From Leptodontidium sp. MPI-SDFR-AT-0119 (Eukaryota > Ascomycota > Leotiomycetes > Helotiales > Leptodontidiaceae): DNA of 64,000 nt. Positions 33,253 to 44,852 of this stretch are shown here, one piece after another; the first letter of the stretch is position 1; the number at the start of each line of letters is the position of its first letter. The DNA lies in contig JAHLEZ010000017.1 of NCBI GenBank assembly GCA_020726505.1, forward strand, positions 806,001 to 870,000, read 5' to 3'. Under the pieces are notes generated by a model. That model was given only the letters and a program-made list of their open reading frames with translations. It was not told where the DNA came from and did no database searches. The position numbers were made by a program, and so were the translations under genes.

Positions 33253-35713
33253 CTACATCTCTTCATCCTCTTGATCTTCCGCATAACTCATCTTCTTCCC
33301 CCTCGCTCTCCCGCTCTGTCTTGAAGATACAGCTCGCTTCAACACCGGTTTCTTATCTGTATGCGGTTCTTCGAAATCGTCAGACAGTTCAGGAAGACTA
33401 AATTCCTCATCTTCGTCTTCATCGCCGCTCAGAGTAGATAGACTCGGCGTTGGGACATCCTTCGCTTTCTTCTTTGTCGATTTCGGTTTCGATTTCGGTG
33501 TAGCTTTCTTCCTCGACGTCGCTACCGAACCTTGCCTCTTCCCAGCCACAGGGTCTTCAGCGACCATCTCCCCGCCTCTGATCTCTTCCAAAACCCTCTT
33601 CACATCCTCGACACACTTCGCCTCCCCCAACCTCTCCCTTACATCGTCCCCAAGCGGTTTCCTATTCTGTTTCGTAATCTCCTGCCTAGCCTTGAAATTT
33701 GCCGGCGTAGGATTTCTAAACATTTCCTCCTCATTCCCCACTCCATCACCTTTCTTCTTCCCACCAATCTCCCTCTTCTTAGGTCTCAACCACTCCTCCA
33801 TACCAGGTGGCCAATAAACTCTATTCTCCTTCCCACCCATCCCGATTTCCTCTTCGGGAACAACATCCTTCACAACCACATCCTCATCATCTCTCGCCTC
33901 CTCTCCAAACTCCTCAATCTCAGGCTCGATCTGCTTTTTCGTCTTCTTCTTCCCCTTCCCCTTCTTAGGCACAGGCCGATTATCATCATCCCGTTCAAAC
34001 GGCACGATATCATTAAACCTCTCCCAACCCGGCAGTTTAAACCTTCGCATGAGCTCGAAAACAGCCTGTTCCTTATCCTTCGCCTCGATCATGAGATCCA
34101 TATCATCCGGACACGGCGGCAGGGTCGCCGGTCTAGGATTATGTTTCCGTCTCTGACGGCCCGTGATTGCTTCCGGACAGGGCTCGCTGTAGTGCATTTT
34201 CTGCGTGATGCGCTTCCGGGTCCAGGTAGCTCTGATGCGCGGGAAGAGGGCGGTGATGTCGTGCGTGCCTTCGCGGAGTTGGGAGGAGTCGAAGATGATG
34301 TTGTGGTGGTGGAAGTCGAGACAGAGTGGGATGTTGAGCTCTTCGCATACGGGCAAGAGGTCGTTGACGGACCATGAGACGTCGTCGTTTTCGAGGACGA
34401 GACGGGATTTGATGGAGGGGGAGAGGGAGGCGTAGTTTGTTCTGAAGCGGGAGAGTGTTGAGGCTTTGTCGCCGAATGTCCCGCCCATGTGTAGGATCAT
34501 CACTGCGTCCCTGTTGGCTTGGTCGGGGAGGTTGAGCAGTGAGAGCATCTCGTCGTGATACTCGAGGTCGCGGATTGCGTTCGCTATTACCTCCGCGCGT
34601 GGTGAACCGAGTTGTGTGAATTGTCCCGGATGTGTACTCAGACGGTGGCCGAGTTCACCAGCTACTCTCCCTACTTCGGCTAGAGCTTCACTTGCGAATG
34701 GAGCGAGTTTATACCCGTACTCTGCATGGCTAGCAAACGGGAACATCTCAGAGGATAACCGCATGAATTTGATGCCATATTTGCCGTTCCAGCGTAGCAT
34801 CTTCGGGATATCGCGGATATTGGCAAGACTCAGCTCTTCGACGTATCGTTGTCCTCGTTCTATGGATGCCGGTTGGCTTTTGTCTGGTCGATTCTTGGTC
34901 GCGTGTTCAGGCTGAGAGGGGTCTTTGAGAGGATGTCGATGCTCGAGGATGGATGCTATACGGCAGGTCCTAGAGGTGAAGATGGGTGGGTTGGAGGTGC
35001 GGAGGTAGGTGTTTAGACAAGCCTGTAACTCGAGATCAGCTTTATATTATTCTCATACTGTATCAAGTTCAAATTTTCAAACATAATGCACTTACATATC
35101 CCAATCTCCCCTTCCACGGTAAAGGCAAGTAATCGCTATTAACAGGCGGCGGCCTCCCAGCTTCCAATTTAGCAGCATCCACATCCTCCACAGGACCCTC
35201 CTCATCACCATCAGGATCAAGTCTCTTATCCCACTCCTCGCCATCATTTTCCTTCTTGACTTTCACCTCCGCAGCTTTCTTCGCGGCTTGCTCGGCTCGA
35301 AAAGCCTTGATCTCATCGGATCCTTTCTTAGCAGCTACAGAGCTCTTTGTTGGGCTTTTCTTCTGCTTTTTGGTAGGTGTTTCAACGCCATTGATACTTT
35401 CGTTACTGGCCTCTTTCTTGACTTCCCCGTTGGTTTTTGCCACTGATACGGGTGACGATGCTGGGACTAAAGACGCAGCATCAAACGCCTCTCCCTTCTC
35501 ATCGGCATCAGGACTAGCTCGAAGTGCATATTTCCCATCCACTATCTCTGGATTCTGGTCAGGATTCGTGTCGACTTTTCCGCGGCGAGGAGCTCGTTTC
35601 TTCAATGGTGGAGCTGAGTTTGGTAGGATGGGAGGTTCATGGTTTCCATTTGGTAGGACATCCACTGTTGCAATTGCAGTAGCTGCCGTTGATCTCTTTC
35701 TTTTGGGCGGCAT
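33253..35713 (-). CDS. UVE1: UV-damage endonuclease (UVDE)
   Basis: Nicks DNA 5' to UV photoproducts and some other lesions, starting an alternative excision repair pathway in nucleus and mitochondria. Exons 35713-35096 and 35022-33253 (795 aa). The first 200 residues are a Lys/Ala/Glu-rich disordered region beginning MPPKRKRSTAAT (likely nuclear localisation). Then the TIM-barrel core: RLGY|ACLNTYLR, EELSLANIRDIPKMLRWNGK, GIKFMRLSSEMFPFASH, STHPGQFTQL, VMILHMGG, LVLENDDVSWSV, LCLDFHHHN and MHYSEPCP; these hold the His/Glu/Asp metal ligands. The C-terminal 250 residues are an acidic/basic low-complexity tail ending in DQEDEEM, longer than in yeast UVDE but common in filamentous fungi. A large antisense open frame (33532-34377) is a by-product of its codon use. 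Confidence 0.95.
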
Positions 35714-36371
35714 CTTGATATTACTTTGTATCTGGAGAGAAGGGGGTTGGAGTTGGTGAAGCAAGAAATAATTCCTCAAGTTACTAATTCTGGTATATTG
35801 GAGAAAATGAAGAGAGATTTGGGAGGTTGACGGTCTAGACGCTCTGCTAGGATGCAGGAATAGACGAAGATGAATGAACATCCAGGTGTGAAGAAGCTTG
35901 GAAGGAAAGAAAAGTAATGATATTGTTTTAAGTCAGGAGCAGGAAAGTGTCTTGTGTTGCTTTGCCTTACCTTACCTTAGTTGTCCTCGCGTTTAGTCAC
36001 GACGTCACGCGTCTGAAGCTCTCGATTCAGCCTCTGGAGATCGAGGAGGATGTCAAGGGATCTCGAAGACGTCATGCCAGATGTTAGTTCCCACCCCACG
36101 TGATCCACCCCCTTTCATGACCCACTTTTTCATTAGGCGAGGATAAAGGGGAAATTCTGGAATTTGACGAGAGAAAATGGAAATACAAGCGAGAAAAAAT
36201 GGAAATAGTTCATTCAGAACTTCAGGGGTTCAATTCGTCTGCCATTACATCACTAAACAATATCGTTAATCATTACAGCACTGCCAGTACATATTACCGT
36301 CCATGTCATATCACAACAACATACAATTCCACCACCCACTCACCCAACCCCCTCCGGCCCTCAAACTCAAC
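35714..36371. other. Intergenic, UVE1 promoter and transporter 3' flank
   Basis: 658 bp. A palindromic ACGACGTCACG (about 35999-36009) with GACGTCA is a CRE/ATF-like site upstream of UVE1; a second GACGTCATG is at 36069-36077. No gene seen. Confidence 0.5.
35999..36077. promoter_or_regulatory. Two CRE/ATF-like GACGTCA sites upstream of UVE1
   Basis: CACGACGTCACGCG and AGACGTCATGCC lie about 290 and 360 bp before the UVE1 ATG. TGACGTCA-like sites bind bZIP factors of the ATF/CREB group, known in fungi for stress and light responses; the link here is inference. Confidence 0.45.
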
Positions 36372-38331
36372 TCAAAACATTTTCTCAAGATGCTCCGTAT
36401 GTTCCGCGACACCCTTCTCCTTCACATTCCCTGCTCCCAATGGCCCCGCGATCTTCACTTTACCCGCCTCGATATCCCTCTGCAGCTGATCCAGTCTCGA
36501 GCCCTTCTTGACGCCTTTCCAAGGCTTGATATTGCTGTCAAACACGTCGTCCATTTCCTCGAGTGTTTTGCCCTTGGTTTCGGGCGCCATGATGAACATA
36601 TGTATAAACGCTAGGCCGTTGAATGTCCCGAAGATCATGTACATTTTCCAATTACTGCCGAGCGATTACGGGTTAGCTCTCTATAGTTTTAATTTGTGCT
36701 TCTGGTGGGGAGAGGAGAATCAGACTGGGATTGGAGAAGGACGTAATCTTACATATTCCAGAGTAGAGGTGGGACAGCGAATGCCAAAATGCAGTTCCAA
36801 AACCAATTACTCGCCGTCGCGAGCGATACGGCTTTCGCTCTGATCTTCGTAGGAAAGATCTCAGAAGGGTACGTCCACGATGTCGGACCCCACGTCGTGG
36901 CGAACGTACACACGAACAGGTAAGTCATAGCCACGATCGCTTTCGAGACGGGTTTGTTGTCGTGTACGATCCAGGAAATGTCGGAGTTGTTGGCGGTTTT
37001 GAGAGAGCCTACGTTCGGTTCGCCGTAGATGGCTTGGAGAGCGCCGACTATGAAGAGGAAACTCATCATGAGGAAGGATCCGACGAGCATGGCTGGTCGA
37101 CGACCGAATCTATCGAGGTAGAGAATAGCGGGAAGCGTGAGGGCCACATTGAGGATGTATTGGATTGATGCTGTGATGAGAGGCGAGGCAATGTTGGCGC
37201 CTTCCATAATATCTGTTCAAAGTTAACAACTTAACAAATTGTCACTGTTGGGTAAGTAGACACTCACAGACGATGTAATACATCATGATATTCATCCCGC
37301 ACAGCTGACTCCACCCCTGAATCGACATGCCCAGAAGCACACGCCTGAGCATCCGCGGCTCAACAAGTTGCCTGTACGAGCTAATTGCCTCCTCCCTATC
37401 AAACCGCAGCGCTTCCTCAATCTCCTGATACTCAGCCAGCACTTTCGGATGATTCACATCTCCACCCCCATGAAGATCAGCCATGATCTGAATAGCCTCC
37501 TCCCACCTGTCCTGCGACGCCAACCACCTCGGCGATCTAGGCAGGAAGAACATCCCACAAAATAGAACAACAGCTGGCACGATCTGAACACCCCACGGGA
37601 TCCGAAAGGCCGAAGTTGGCTGGTTGGGGTTGTTCGGCCCGCCTCCTACCCACGATGCCCCGTATTGGATGAAATACTGGATGAGGATTCCCCAGGTGAT
37701 GGCCCATTGCTGTAAAGAGACGACTCGGCCTCGGATCTCCTTGGGTGCTATCTCGGCTTGGTAGACGGGACATATCGAACTTGCTATTCCGACACAGATA
37801 CCAGCGATAACACGGCCGACGACGAGCATCCCGATATTAATCGACAGACATTGAATACTGAGAAACCGTCAGAAAAAAAAAAATCGAAATCCAAATCGAA
37901 ATCCAACACCAACAACAACATCACATATCTGGAATGAGTAACACGCACATCGAACCCACGATCCAGAAAACAGACGCGATCTGTATACTCGTCCTCCGCG
38001 AATACTTGTCAGCGATGAACGAAGACGCTAGAGCTCCAACCAGCGATCCGAATGGCATGGCGCAAGTGATGCCTCCTTGTCTGTAGGACTTTGGTCCTCC
38101 GAAATAGCGCTTGTATGCTTGTGTGCCTAAAACACCTGACATACTCGAGATGTCGAAGCCGAAGAGTCCACCGCCTGTTGGGGGAGTTAGTAGAGCCCAG
38201 TTTCTCATCTCGATACTTGACACTTGATTGGGTTGATTGAGTAGATTGGGTTTAGTGGTGGGGGTTGGAATATTGGACATACCGATGGCGGCGAACGAGC
38301 AGATGAAGTAGACATTCGTTGCTTGATACAT
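36372..38331 (-). CDS. MFS sugar transporter (hexose-transporter type)
   Basis: Twelve-helix plasma-membrane sugar/H+ symporter or facilitator. Exons 38331-38283, 38174-37949, 37857-37268, 37212-36753 and 36654-36372 (535 aa). Sugar-porter marks: GGGLFGFDISSMSGVLGT after the first intron, ADKYSRRTSIQ (D-x5-R-R loop), GRVIAGICVGIASSICPVYQ and EIAPKEIRGRVVSLQQ (PESTxR-like region), RSPRWLASQDRWEEA (R-S-P-R-W-L motif), QGWSQLCGMNIMMYYIV (Gln of the sugar site), LDRFGRRPAML, and PETKGKTLEEMDDVF near the C-terminus. All five exons join in phase. Closest in style to fungal hexose or pentose transporters; substrate not assigned. The 5' region (38332-40515) is unusually long and carries repeated TTACTGTA boxes. 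Confidence 0.93.
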
Positions 38332-38489
38332 CTTGACCCTCTTCTCGGTTCAGATACTGTATTGAACAGTAGACAAGCCTGTGCGTGAGAATTAACCAGT
38401 ATGGTAGTGGCCTACGTATTCAGCACCATGGTCGAGAGTGGTGCAGTGGAGAGGGTGTGAGCAACTGAGGTGAGGTCCATCCCATCAGG

Positions 38490-40009
38490 TACAGTAAGTC
38501 GGTACAGTAAGTAGGTGCAGTACGTCCTGCACCCCAGCGGAGACACACCCATCTATAAGTACCTACCTGGTATAAACGCAACACTACCGCGCCTCTTTTC
38601 CCACCCAAATCAAGACCCAATCAATCAATAAAGCAAGCACAAGCTACCTTACCTAGCAAGATGTGATGCATGAGTATGACCGAACCGAACCGAACCACAC
38701 CACACCACACAACACCGCTTGTGCATCCACTCACCCACCCGCCCGCCAAATAAGAAGACAGCCAAGCCAGCCAGCCCAGCGTCCTCGGTAAGTTGCTGAT
38801 TCGTGGAGCTTTCACTCCTCACCCCGGATTTTATCTTTTTCTTTACCATGGGTTAGCGGGTGGTCTGACTAGGCAGAGGCTAGTAGGCCAGGTCTTGCAA
38901 TTTGGTCTCGGGGTGGCTATTGGTTGTGAGGACAATTCGGAACTGGATAGGACTGGACTGGGTTGGACTGGGGATATCCTCCCTTTGCCTCCCCAGGTTC
39001 TGGTTCTGGTTCTGGTCCCACCGTTCATGACCCACCACCATTCAGGAGGTCGATCATCCCCGCAAATGGCCTGTTGTAAACCTACAAAACCTCAACCAAC
39101 CCACAGAAGAAGCAGAAGCATGAGGTCAGTCCACATCTAAATCAGTACAGCCTTACTGTACAATGTCGCTGATAAAACTCTCCAGCATTTAATCTCGATT
39201 CTCAACTCAACCAAGAAACAAACTTCCCGCCTATCAACCCACAGCTTTACCTTAACCAACTTACTGTAAGTTATCCTCGGCTTCTTCGGCTGTTCGAGAT
39301 GCCATTTCATTTCCACACTGCGAGAACGGGAGCGGGATGCAGGCAGGGAGTTTCAAATTGCGAAGTCTCGCGCCCGTTATGGTGATTGTTCTTCCTAGAA
39401 TCCCAGTCTCCCAGTGGTCTGGTCTGGACAGGACAGGATAGTGCATTGCCCATGTGGCAGATCGACATATGCGCGTGAAGCCGCCGAGGGAGCGCCGTTG
39501 TTTTTCCGAGTTGACTTTTCTCCCTTAACAAACGTTAAACTTCAGGAAAACTGGATCTCGTGTGGGTAATCATCTAGGGTGTCTATCCAATAAATCTGCT
39601 GAGTCTCAGCCTCGGGCAGGGCTTCAAGTCTATTTCGAACCTTCTACAGCCACCCTGGCCTTTACAATTGACCAGAATTTGGCTCGTGCTTTGAGCATGT
39701 CCAGGGCAGTTAACCAGTCAGAAAAGGCCTACCAGGACTTCAGCCCACAAAAGTTCACGTTTAACGTTTGTTAACGGGGGGATAGTAGCTGAGTGGCTTT
39801 TACTGAGTTGGGGATAGATCGCCACGACATTTCTCCTGAGTCCTGAGTCTGGATCTGAACTTACAGTAAACATCCCTTGAAGGTTCGGAGAATCGATTGA
39901 ACTTGAACGGATTGGGAATTTTACTTTCGAGTTAGCATTCTTGGCACTACAAACGTAGTAAGTGACCGACTGGCTGGAGGTAGTTTTGTGGCACCCAAAC
40001 CTTACTGTA
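38490..40009. promoter_or_regulatory. Recurrent TTACTGTA / TACAGTAA boxes
   Basis: Copies: TACAGTAAG at 38490-38498 and 38503-38511, CTTACTGTA at 39152-39160, the palindrome CTTACTGTAAG at 39260-39270, TACAGTAA at 39862-39869 and CTTACTGTA at 40001-40009. An 8-mer is expected by chance about once per 33 kb per strand, so six in 1.5 kb stands out. Binding factor unknown. Confidence 0.5.
39525..39774. mobile_element. MITE-like element, 12-bp inverted repeats, TTAA ends
   Basis: CAAACGTTAAAC (39529-39540) and its exact reverse complement GTTTAACGTTTG (39759-39770) bound a 242-bp unit, and both ends abut TTAA (39525-39528 and 39771-39774). TTAA duplication is the hallmark of piggyBac-type transposition. 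There is no coding capacity, so it would be a non-autonomous copy. Confidence 0.55.
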
Positions 40010-40515
40010 GATGCCGAACATGATATGGTGATGGGGAAGTATTGTTTGCGTTGTTTTGGGTTGCTTATGCGTGGGAGGTATACAAGCACAATGCATAGAC
40101 AAGAAAAAGGATATCCTGCGCCTCTCTAATATTTTAGTACTGTTGCACAGCACGGCAGTTCACTGTTTGCTACTGAAGCGCAGTGGACCATTGAGGGACG
40201 ATACTGGGAACTTGCAGGAAGAGGGAGGAGGGAGGAGAGGATTTTGGGGGTAGCGATATCTGGTGATTTTAGGCTTGTGATTGTTTGTGATACTTCAAGT
40301 GAAGTGCCGATGGTTGCGTTGCACTTGCAAGACACTTTTATCAGGTGGTGTGGCTGGGGTGGACTTTGGAAGGTAGGTAGGACAATGCCGATACTTTCCA
40401 TGGGGAACTGACATGGTAAAAGTCTTTGGAGGCTGAATACCATCTGAACGGTCTATACATTGATATGCGCAAGACATGACTTGGTGCAACTGTACTGTCT
40501 ATCTAGGCCTCCGAA

Positions 40516-41580
40516 TCATTTCTTCTCGTGCGGAGATAACGTCTCGACGATATTCTCAGGATGTTTCCAAGCAAGAGCGACATATCTACCGGCCCGTTCA
40601 TCAGTGACTGGCCGTTGAATCCACATGATGCTACACCAAGACTAGGAAGGACTTACTTCGTGTGACTTCCCCTCGCTGCTATCTGTCCCTTGCCGTTTGT
40701 GAACTCAATCGATGTATATGCCAGAGTCTTACCGACTGTTTTCTTTGTCAGATGGCTTGGGAGAAGGGCTGGTGTGGATGAGACTTACATTTATCGCACT
40801 TCACGACTGCTTTCAGGACATCTCCCACTTGACCTCCGGAGTTGAGATACGTGACTGAGACAACGAATCAGATGGCTTTTCATTCAATAGAATTGGATGT
40901 TATACTTACCATTGAGATCAGTGGAAACGCCAGTTGCGTACAATCCTCTTGAAGCAACAGCCAGTGATCCTCCAAGGTCAACTGTAATGAAGTCAGAACG
41001 TCTCCTCTCCCAAAGGCTCAGACAGTACGACCGACCCATGCTTGCAATTGTTCCACCATGGATGATGTTGAGACGGTTCTAATTCCGGTTAGAAGACTGA
41101 TGATGGAAGGAGTGTAAAGTCCGACTGTGTGTTCCTTCTTGATATCTAACTCGAAATCTACCCGTCCGGGTTCGGCGGCTGTAACTCGCAGCTGGGAAAT
41201 TGACATCAGAATAGTTCATGAGTATTGGTAGCTAGGTCATAATTCCCGAATTGGGGAATATGGGAAGAATCCTCACATTCTCTCCAAATAGTCTATAGGA
41301 TCAGAATATCAGTATACTGCTGGAAGAACACAGGGAAAAACTTCAAACACGGAAGAACTGGGGAGATTTGTTGAAGAGTCTTAAACTTCCTCAGAAATAA
41401 ATAAACACAAAAGACATGGTTGACATCTTGAACTGCGAATCGAGAAGGGGATTTTCTAACCTCGGTTCCAGACCGGACTCTGCCTGGAAAGACTTCAAGA
41501 CCTGCCATCCAGTTAGGAACTTGAATCCAATTCACCATGCGCAGAACACTTACAGATCTAACGAATCTCAACGCTGCCAT
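40516..41580 (-). CDS. Hot-dog thioesterase, ACOT13-like (nine exons)
   Basis: Acyl-CoA thioesterase-type protein with the 4HBT hot-dog fold. Nine exons on the minus strand: 41580-41554, 41501-41461, 41292-41277 (16 nt), 41191-41126, 41078-41036, 40981-40910, 40854-40789, 40735-40657 and 40585-40516; they total 480 nt (159 aa) and every junction keeps phase. An in-frame ATG at 41598 would add six residues. The joined product reads ...RLFGEN|LRVTAAEPGRVDFELDIKKEHT|NRLNIIHGGTIASM|VDLGGSLAVASRGL... with the HGG active-site loop and the following Asp typical of ACOT13/PaaI-like enzymes, then VTYLNSGGQVGDVL and RGSHTKYVALAWKHPEN. Exons are unusually small for a fungus. No targeting signal is certain. 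Divergent from TFB2. Confidence 0.87.
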
Positions 41581-41790
41581 GTTGCACAATCTAATCACTT
41601 CTTCGAGAAGGAGAAAGGTGAAAGTGGAGGAAGGCCGACATCACGGGTGTAGCTTGGGCACGGACCATCAAAATCCACTCCCTTCAGACCAGGCTGCGTC
41701 GCAAGGCTTCGAAAACATCAAACACATTCCTGAGCACCTGCAATGATCAACAGGTAACAACTCGAGTCCTGAGATCTCGACACAACCAAG
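41581..41790. promoter_or_regulatory. Divergent promoter, thioesterase and TFB2
   Basis: 210 bp between start codons. No TATA box; a CGACACAACCAAG leader precedes the TFB2 ATG. Confidence 0.5.
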
Positions 41791-43351
41791 ATGTCTGTCT
41801 CAACACTTGCCTCTTTCGAGTACCTGGAGAGACTTCCAGGCACGACGTTCCGACGACTATATCAAGAACCTTCAACAGCTCTCGCCATCTTCAGGCGCAT
41901 GCTGCCGCATCTGGGTATGAATTCTCTTCTGCCCAAGAGACGGCAAATCTAATATATTCTAGCCAAAACGTTTGTTATGGCCATGCTATACATGACCAAA
42001 CCTCTGCCACTTTCAGATCTTGACCTTTGGGTGCAGCCAGGAAGCAAAAAGTCCGCACCTCGTAATGCTCAAAGTCGAGCACTGCTAACCAGGCCTGCAG
42101 AGAAAAAGACCACGCCCTTTCGCTTCTATCTCGACTCCATGTCATTACCATCACAGCCCAGAGTCGAGATGATCCCCAATCCGCATCCCTGACGAAGAAC
42201 TTCGGCGCATCACTACGGCTGGCTTTGACGGGAGGAGGGGAACATCAGTCATTCGGTGTACCGTCTCACGATTCGCCCGTTGCAGGTCTGGATACCGAAT
42301 TTCTCGATGTGTTTGCGAGGGATCAATGGGAGGCGATATTGCATTATGTGGTTAATAGTGTTGGGGATAGCGCAAGGGAGGGAGATGGTGGACCTACGAA
42401 ATCCGTGAGATTGTTGTTGGAGGCTGGAAAGCTGGTTACAACTGGTAGGCGCTCGGGTGGAGGAATTACACAAGCTGGATTCTCGTTTCTGCTGCAGGAG
42501 GTTAATGCGCAGGTCTGGACACTTCTGTTGCTTTGGATCGAGAATGCGGAGCAGGTTGGTGGCATACGTCCAGTTGTTGCAAAGGCTAACATCTGCAGAT
42601 GACTTTGGACTCTGTGGACGTCCTCTCATTCCTGTTCATGCTGGGATCTCTCGAATTGAGTCGGGCGTACAGCACTTCTACACTGTCGGAATCTCAACGG
42701 CAGATGCTAAGTTACCTCATCGATTTCGGTCTGGTCTATATCCCGCCCTCAGCACCTACTCAGTTCTACCCTACACGACTGGCTACAACTCTCACTTCCG
42801 ATGCCAGTGCACTCAGAAGTGTCTCTGCTGGCTTTGAAGCTGCTCTCACAGCAGCCAGTGGCTCGAAAGGGTTCATTATCATCGAAACCAACTATCGGTT
42901 ATACGCATACACCAACTCTCCTCTGCAGATCGCCGTCCTGGCTCTCTTCACTCGACTCGGTGTGCGCTATCCCAATATGGTCACTGGCCGCATAACACGA
43001 AAGTCTGTCGCCAATGCCATTTCCCATGGCATCACATCCGATCAAATCATCTCCTTCTTAGGCACACACGCCCATCCACAACTAGTCAAGACAGCAGCCG
43101 TCCACGGCAACCCCGTTCTACCTCCTACAGTCGTGGATCAGATCCGGCTCTGGCAGATTGAGAACGAGCGCATGAAAGCCACAGCCGGCTTCCTGTTCAA
43201 GGAGTTCGACACTAGGAAGGAGTATGAGGGGTGTGTGAAGTATGCTGATGAGAATGGAGTGCTGGTCTGGAAGAGTGATCCGAAGATGATGTTCTTTGTT
43301 ACGAGGCATGAGCAGTTGAGGGATTATATCAAGAGTCGAAAGGGGAAGTAG
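41791..43351 (+). CDS. TFB2: TFIIH subunit TFB2 (p52)
   Basis: Core TFIIH subunit that anchors and stimulates the XPB/Ssl2 helicase in transcription and nucleotide excision repair. Exons 41791-41914, 41963-42050, 42101-42554 and 42599-43351 (472 aa). Family blocks: SVSTLASFEYLERLPGTTFR at the start, AIFRRMLPHLAKTFVMAMLY, KPLPLSDLDLWVQ, then across intron 2 (a GTCCGC donor) GSKKEKDHALSLLSRLHV and LTKNFGASLRLALTGGG, LDVFARDQWEAILHYVV, ITQAGFSFLLQEVNAQVWTL, LGSLELSRAYS, FIIIETNYRLYAYTNSPLQI and VTGRITRKSVANAISHGITS. The C-terminal winged region that binds XPB ends in LRDYIKSRKGK. Without correct intron-2 splicing the frame ends early. High confidence. Confidence 0.95.
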
Positions 43352-44852
43352 GGCTGGCCTCTTTCGATTGATACTTGAAGGGGAAGGTGGGGGAGAATCT
43401 GCATGGGACGGGTACCTCAGAGCTACTACTCTCCGCGGCAACGGCGTACTGGGTGAATTTGAAGGCAGGCATAGCGTGGCGTTAGCACAATTGGACTAGG
43501 GGTAACGGGAAGTTAGGGACGGAGGCTCCTGGATGTCTGGCTGATCTCATCTATGGGATGGTGGGGTAGAATACTAGAAATTACCTAAACAGCTTCGAAG
43601 CAAGTCCAGCGGTCGATAGGCATGCTAGCATTTCCACTGTTGTCAAGTTTGCACATGATAATCAAGTAGGAAAACACTTCCTGTCTAGCAAGTCTGCTTA
43701 ATACAGTATCTTCTACAAAGCAATGTTTTCCTTCCTCTTCTTTCTTCTCTTCTCTCTTTCCATTCTCATGCTTGCCACCCGCAAGATCTCCACCTCGGGA
43801 GTCAACTGCAAGCGCCCAGCTGCAAGCGCCCAGCTGCAAGTGTCCTGGTTCCCCATTTCAGACTCCCCTTACCTAGTTTGACCCTGAGTCCCAAACTTCG
43901 ATCAAGGTTGGGACCACCAGGACTGCACTGCCTTCCGCCCGCGCCATAGAGTAAACCCAGTTACCCAACCCAACCCAACCCCAAGCAACCCCATCTCGGG
44001 CGCCAACACAGGCGCGGCAGTGGCCGAGTAGCACGGATTTGTTGTGTATCTGACTTTCCCCTTCCCTTTGCCAACTTTACTTCATAACTTTCTGATATTG
44101 GTGGCGGATATTGAGCTATGTTGTGATAGGAGCCCGATTTACCATCCCTTTCTTTTTCTGCCCCCTCGGGACTTGGACACCCCTGTTGGGCGCCGGATAC
44201 CTACGTCATCGGACATCTGAGGCGGTCTAGGAAGATCCGTGGGAAGAGGGTGTTGATGATTTTACATGTGTTGCAGGATGTGGTTTAATTACCGACTTTG
44301 ACCATTGTTTTTATTTATTTACTTTGGAATAATTGAATCTTTTCTATAGTAATTATTATTTCACTTTTAAGACAAGACTGATCAGAAGATCCAAAGAAAG
44401 ACCTGCGAGAAACGAACTCGAGGGCAATCACGTGTATATCAAGATTCGAGGGTTTCAGGCCGTGGCTGCCCAAACTGCCCAATTGCATGGTGCAGCGGTC
44501 ACCCCTGTAAAACATCGTCACTCAAGTTCCGGTTTCTGGACTCAATCCCTCCCTCACCTTAACTACCAATCCAACACCCCACCACCATTCATCCTTCACT
44601 ACTCTTGCCGACGATAAATCTCTTCTCTCCTCTTCACCACCAACTTCCTCCTTTCCAACCATCTTCACCTCTTCCATCGCCTTTATTCAACATCGCGAGA
44701 CACCTACGGCCACTGCACACGCAAGAGTCCGTAGCGGGGTACGAATCAAATCAACTCTTCACCACACTTGACGACAACATCCAACCAGCCATCCACGCAT
44801 CACACTAAGCAGAACCTACCAACTCACGAATCCGAAGTAGAATATCTACAAC
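43352..44852. other. Intergenic, promoter of DUF8035 gene
   Basis: 1.5 kb. Contains CCCAACCCAACCCAACCCC-like runs near 43970-43990 and a long CT/CA-rich leader (44540-44850) typical of fungal 5' UTRs. Nothing else recognised. Confidence 0.5.

Larger units (their letters stand above)
38332..40515. promoter_or_regulatory. Long intergenic region 5' of the sugar transporter
   Basis: 2.2 kb with no supported gene. It holds a TTAA-flanked 242-bp element with 12-bp terminal inverted repeats (39529-39770), at least six TTACTGTA/TACAGTAA boxes, and short ACCAA/CCACA tandem runs near 38680-38715. Since the gene at the other end (thioesterase) points away with its 3' end, the region belongs to the transporter. 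Confidence 0.5.

Noticed and set aside
33532..34377. 281-codon open frame on the plus strand
   Set aside because: Fully antisense to the UVE1 exon; it is Leu/Pro/His-rich, as expected from reading Lys/Glu/Asp codons backwards.
35256..35759. 167-codon open frame on the plus strand
   Set aside because: Antisense to the charged N-terminal exon of UVE1; no domain.
38680..38715. ACCGAACCGAACC / CCACACCACACC runs as telomere-like or satellite DNA
   Set aside because: Very short imperfect tandem runs in a promoter region; the unit is not the fungal TTAGGG telomere repeat.
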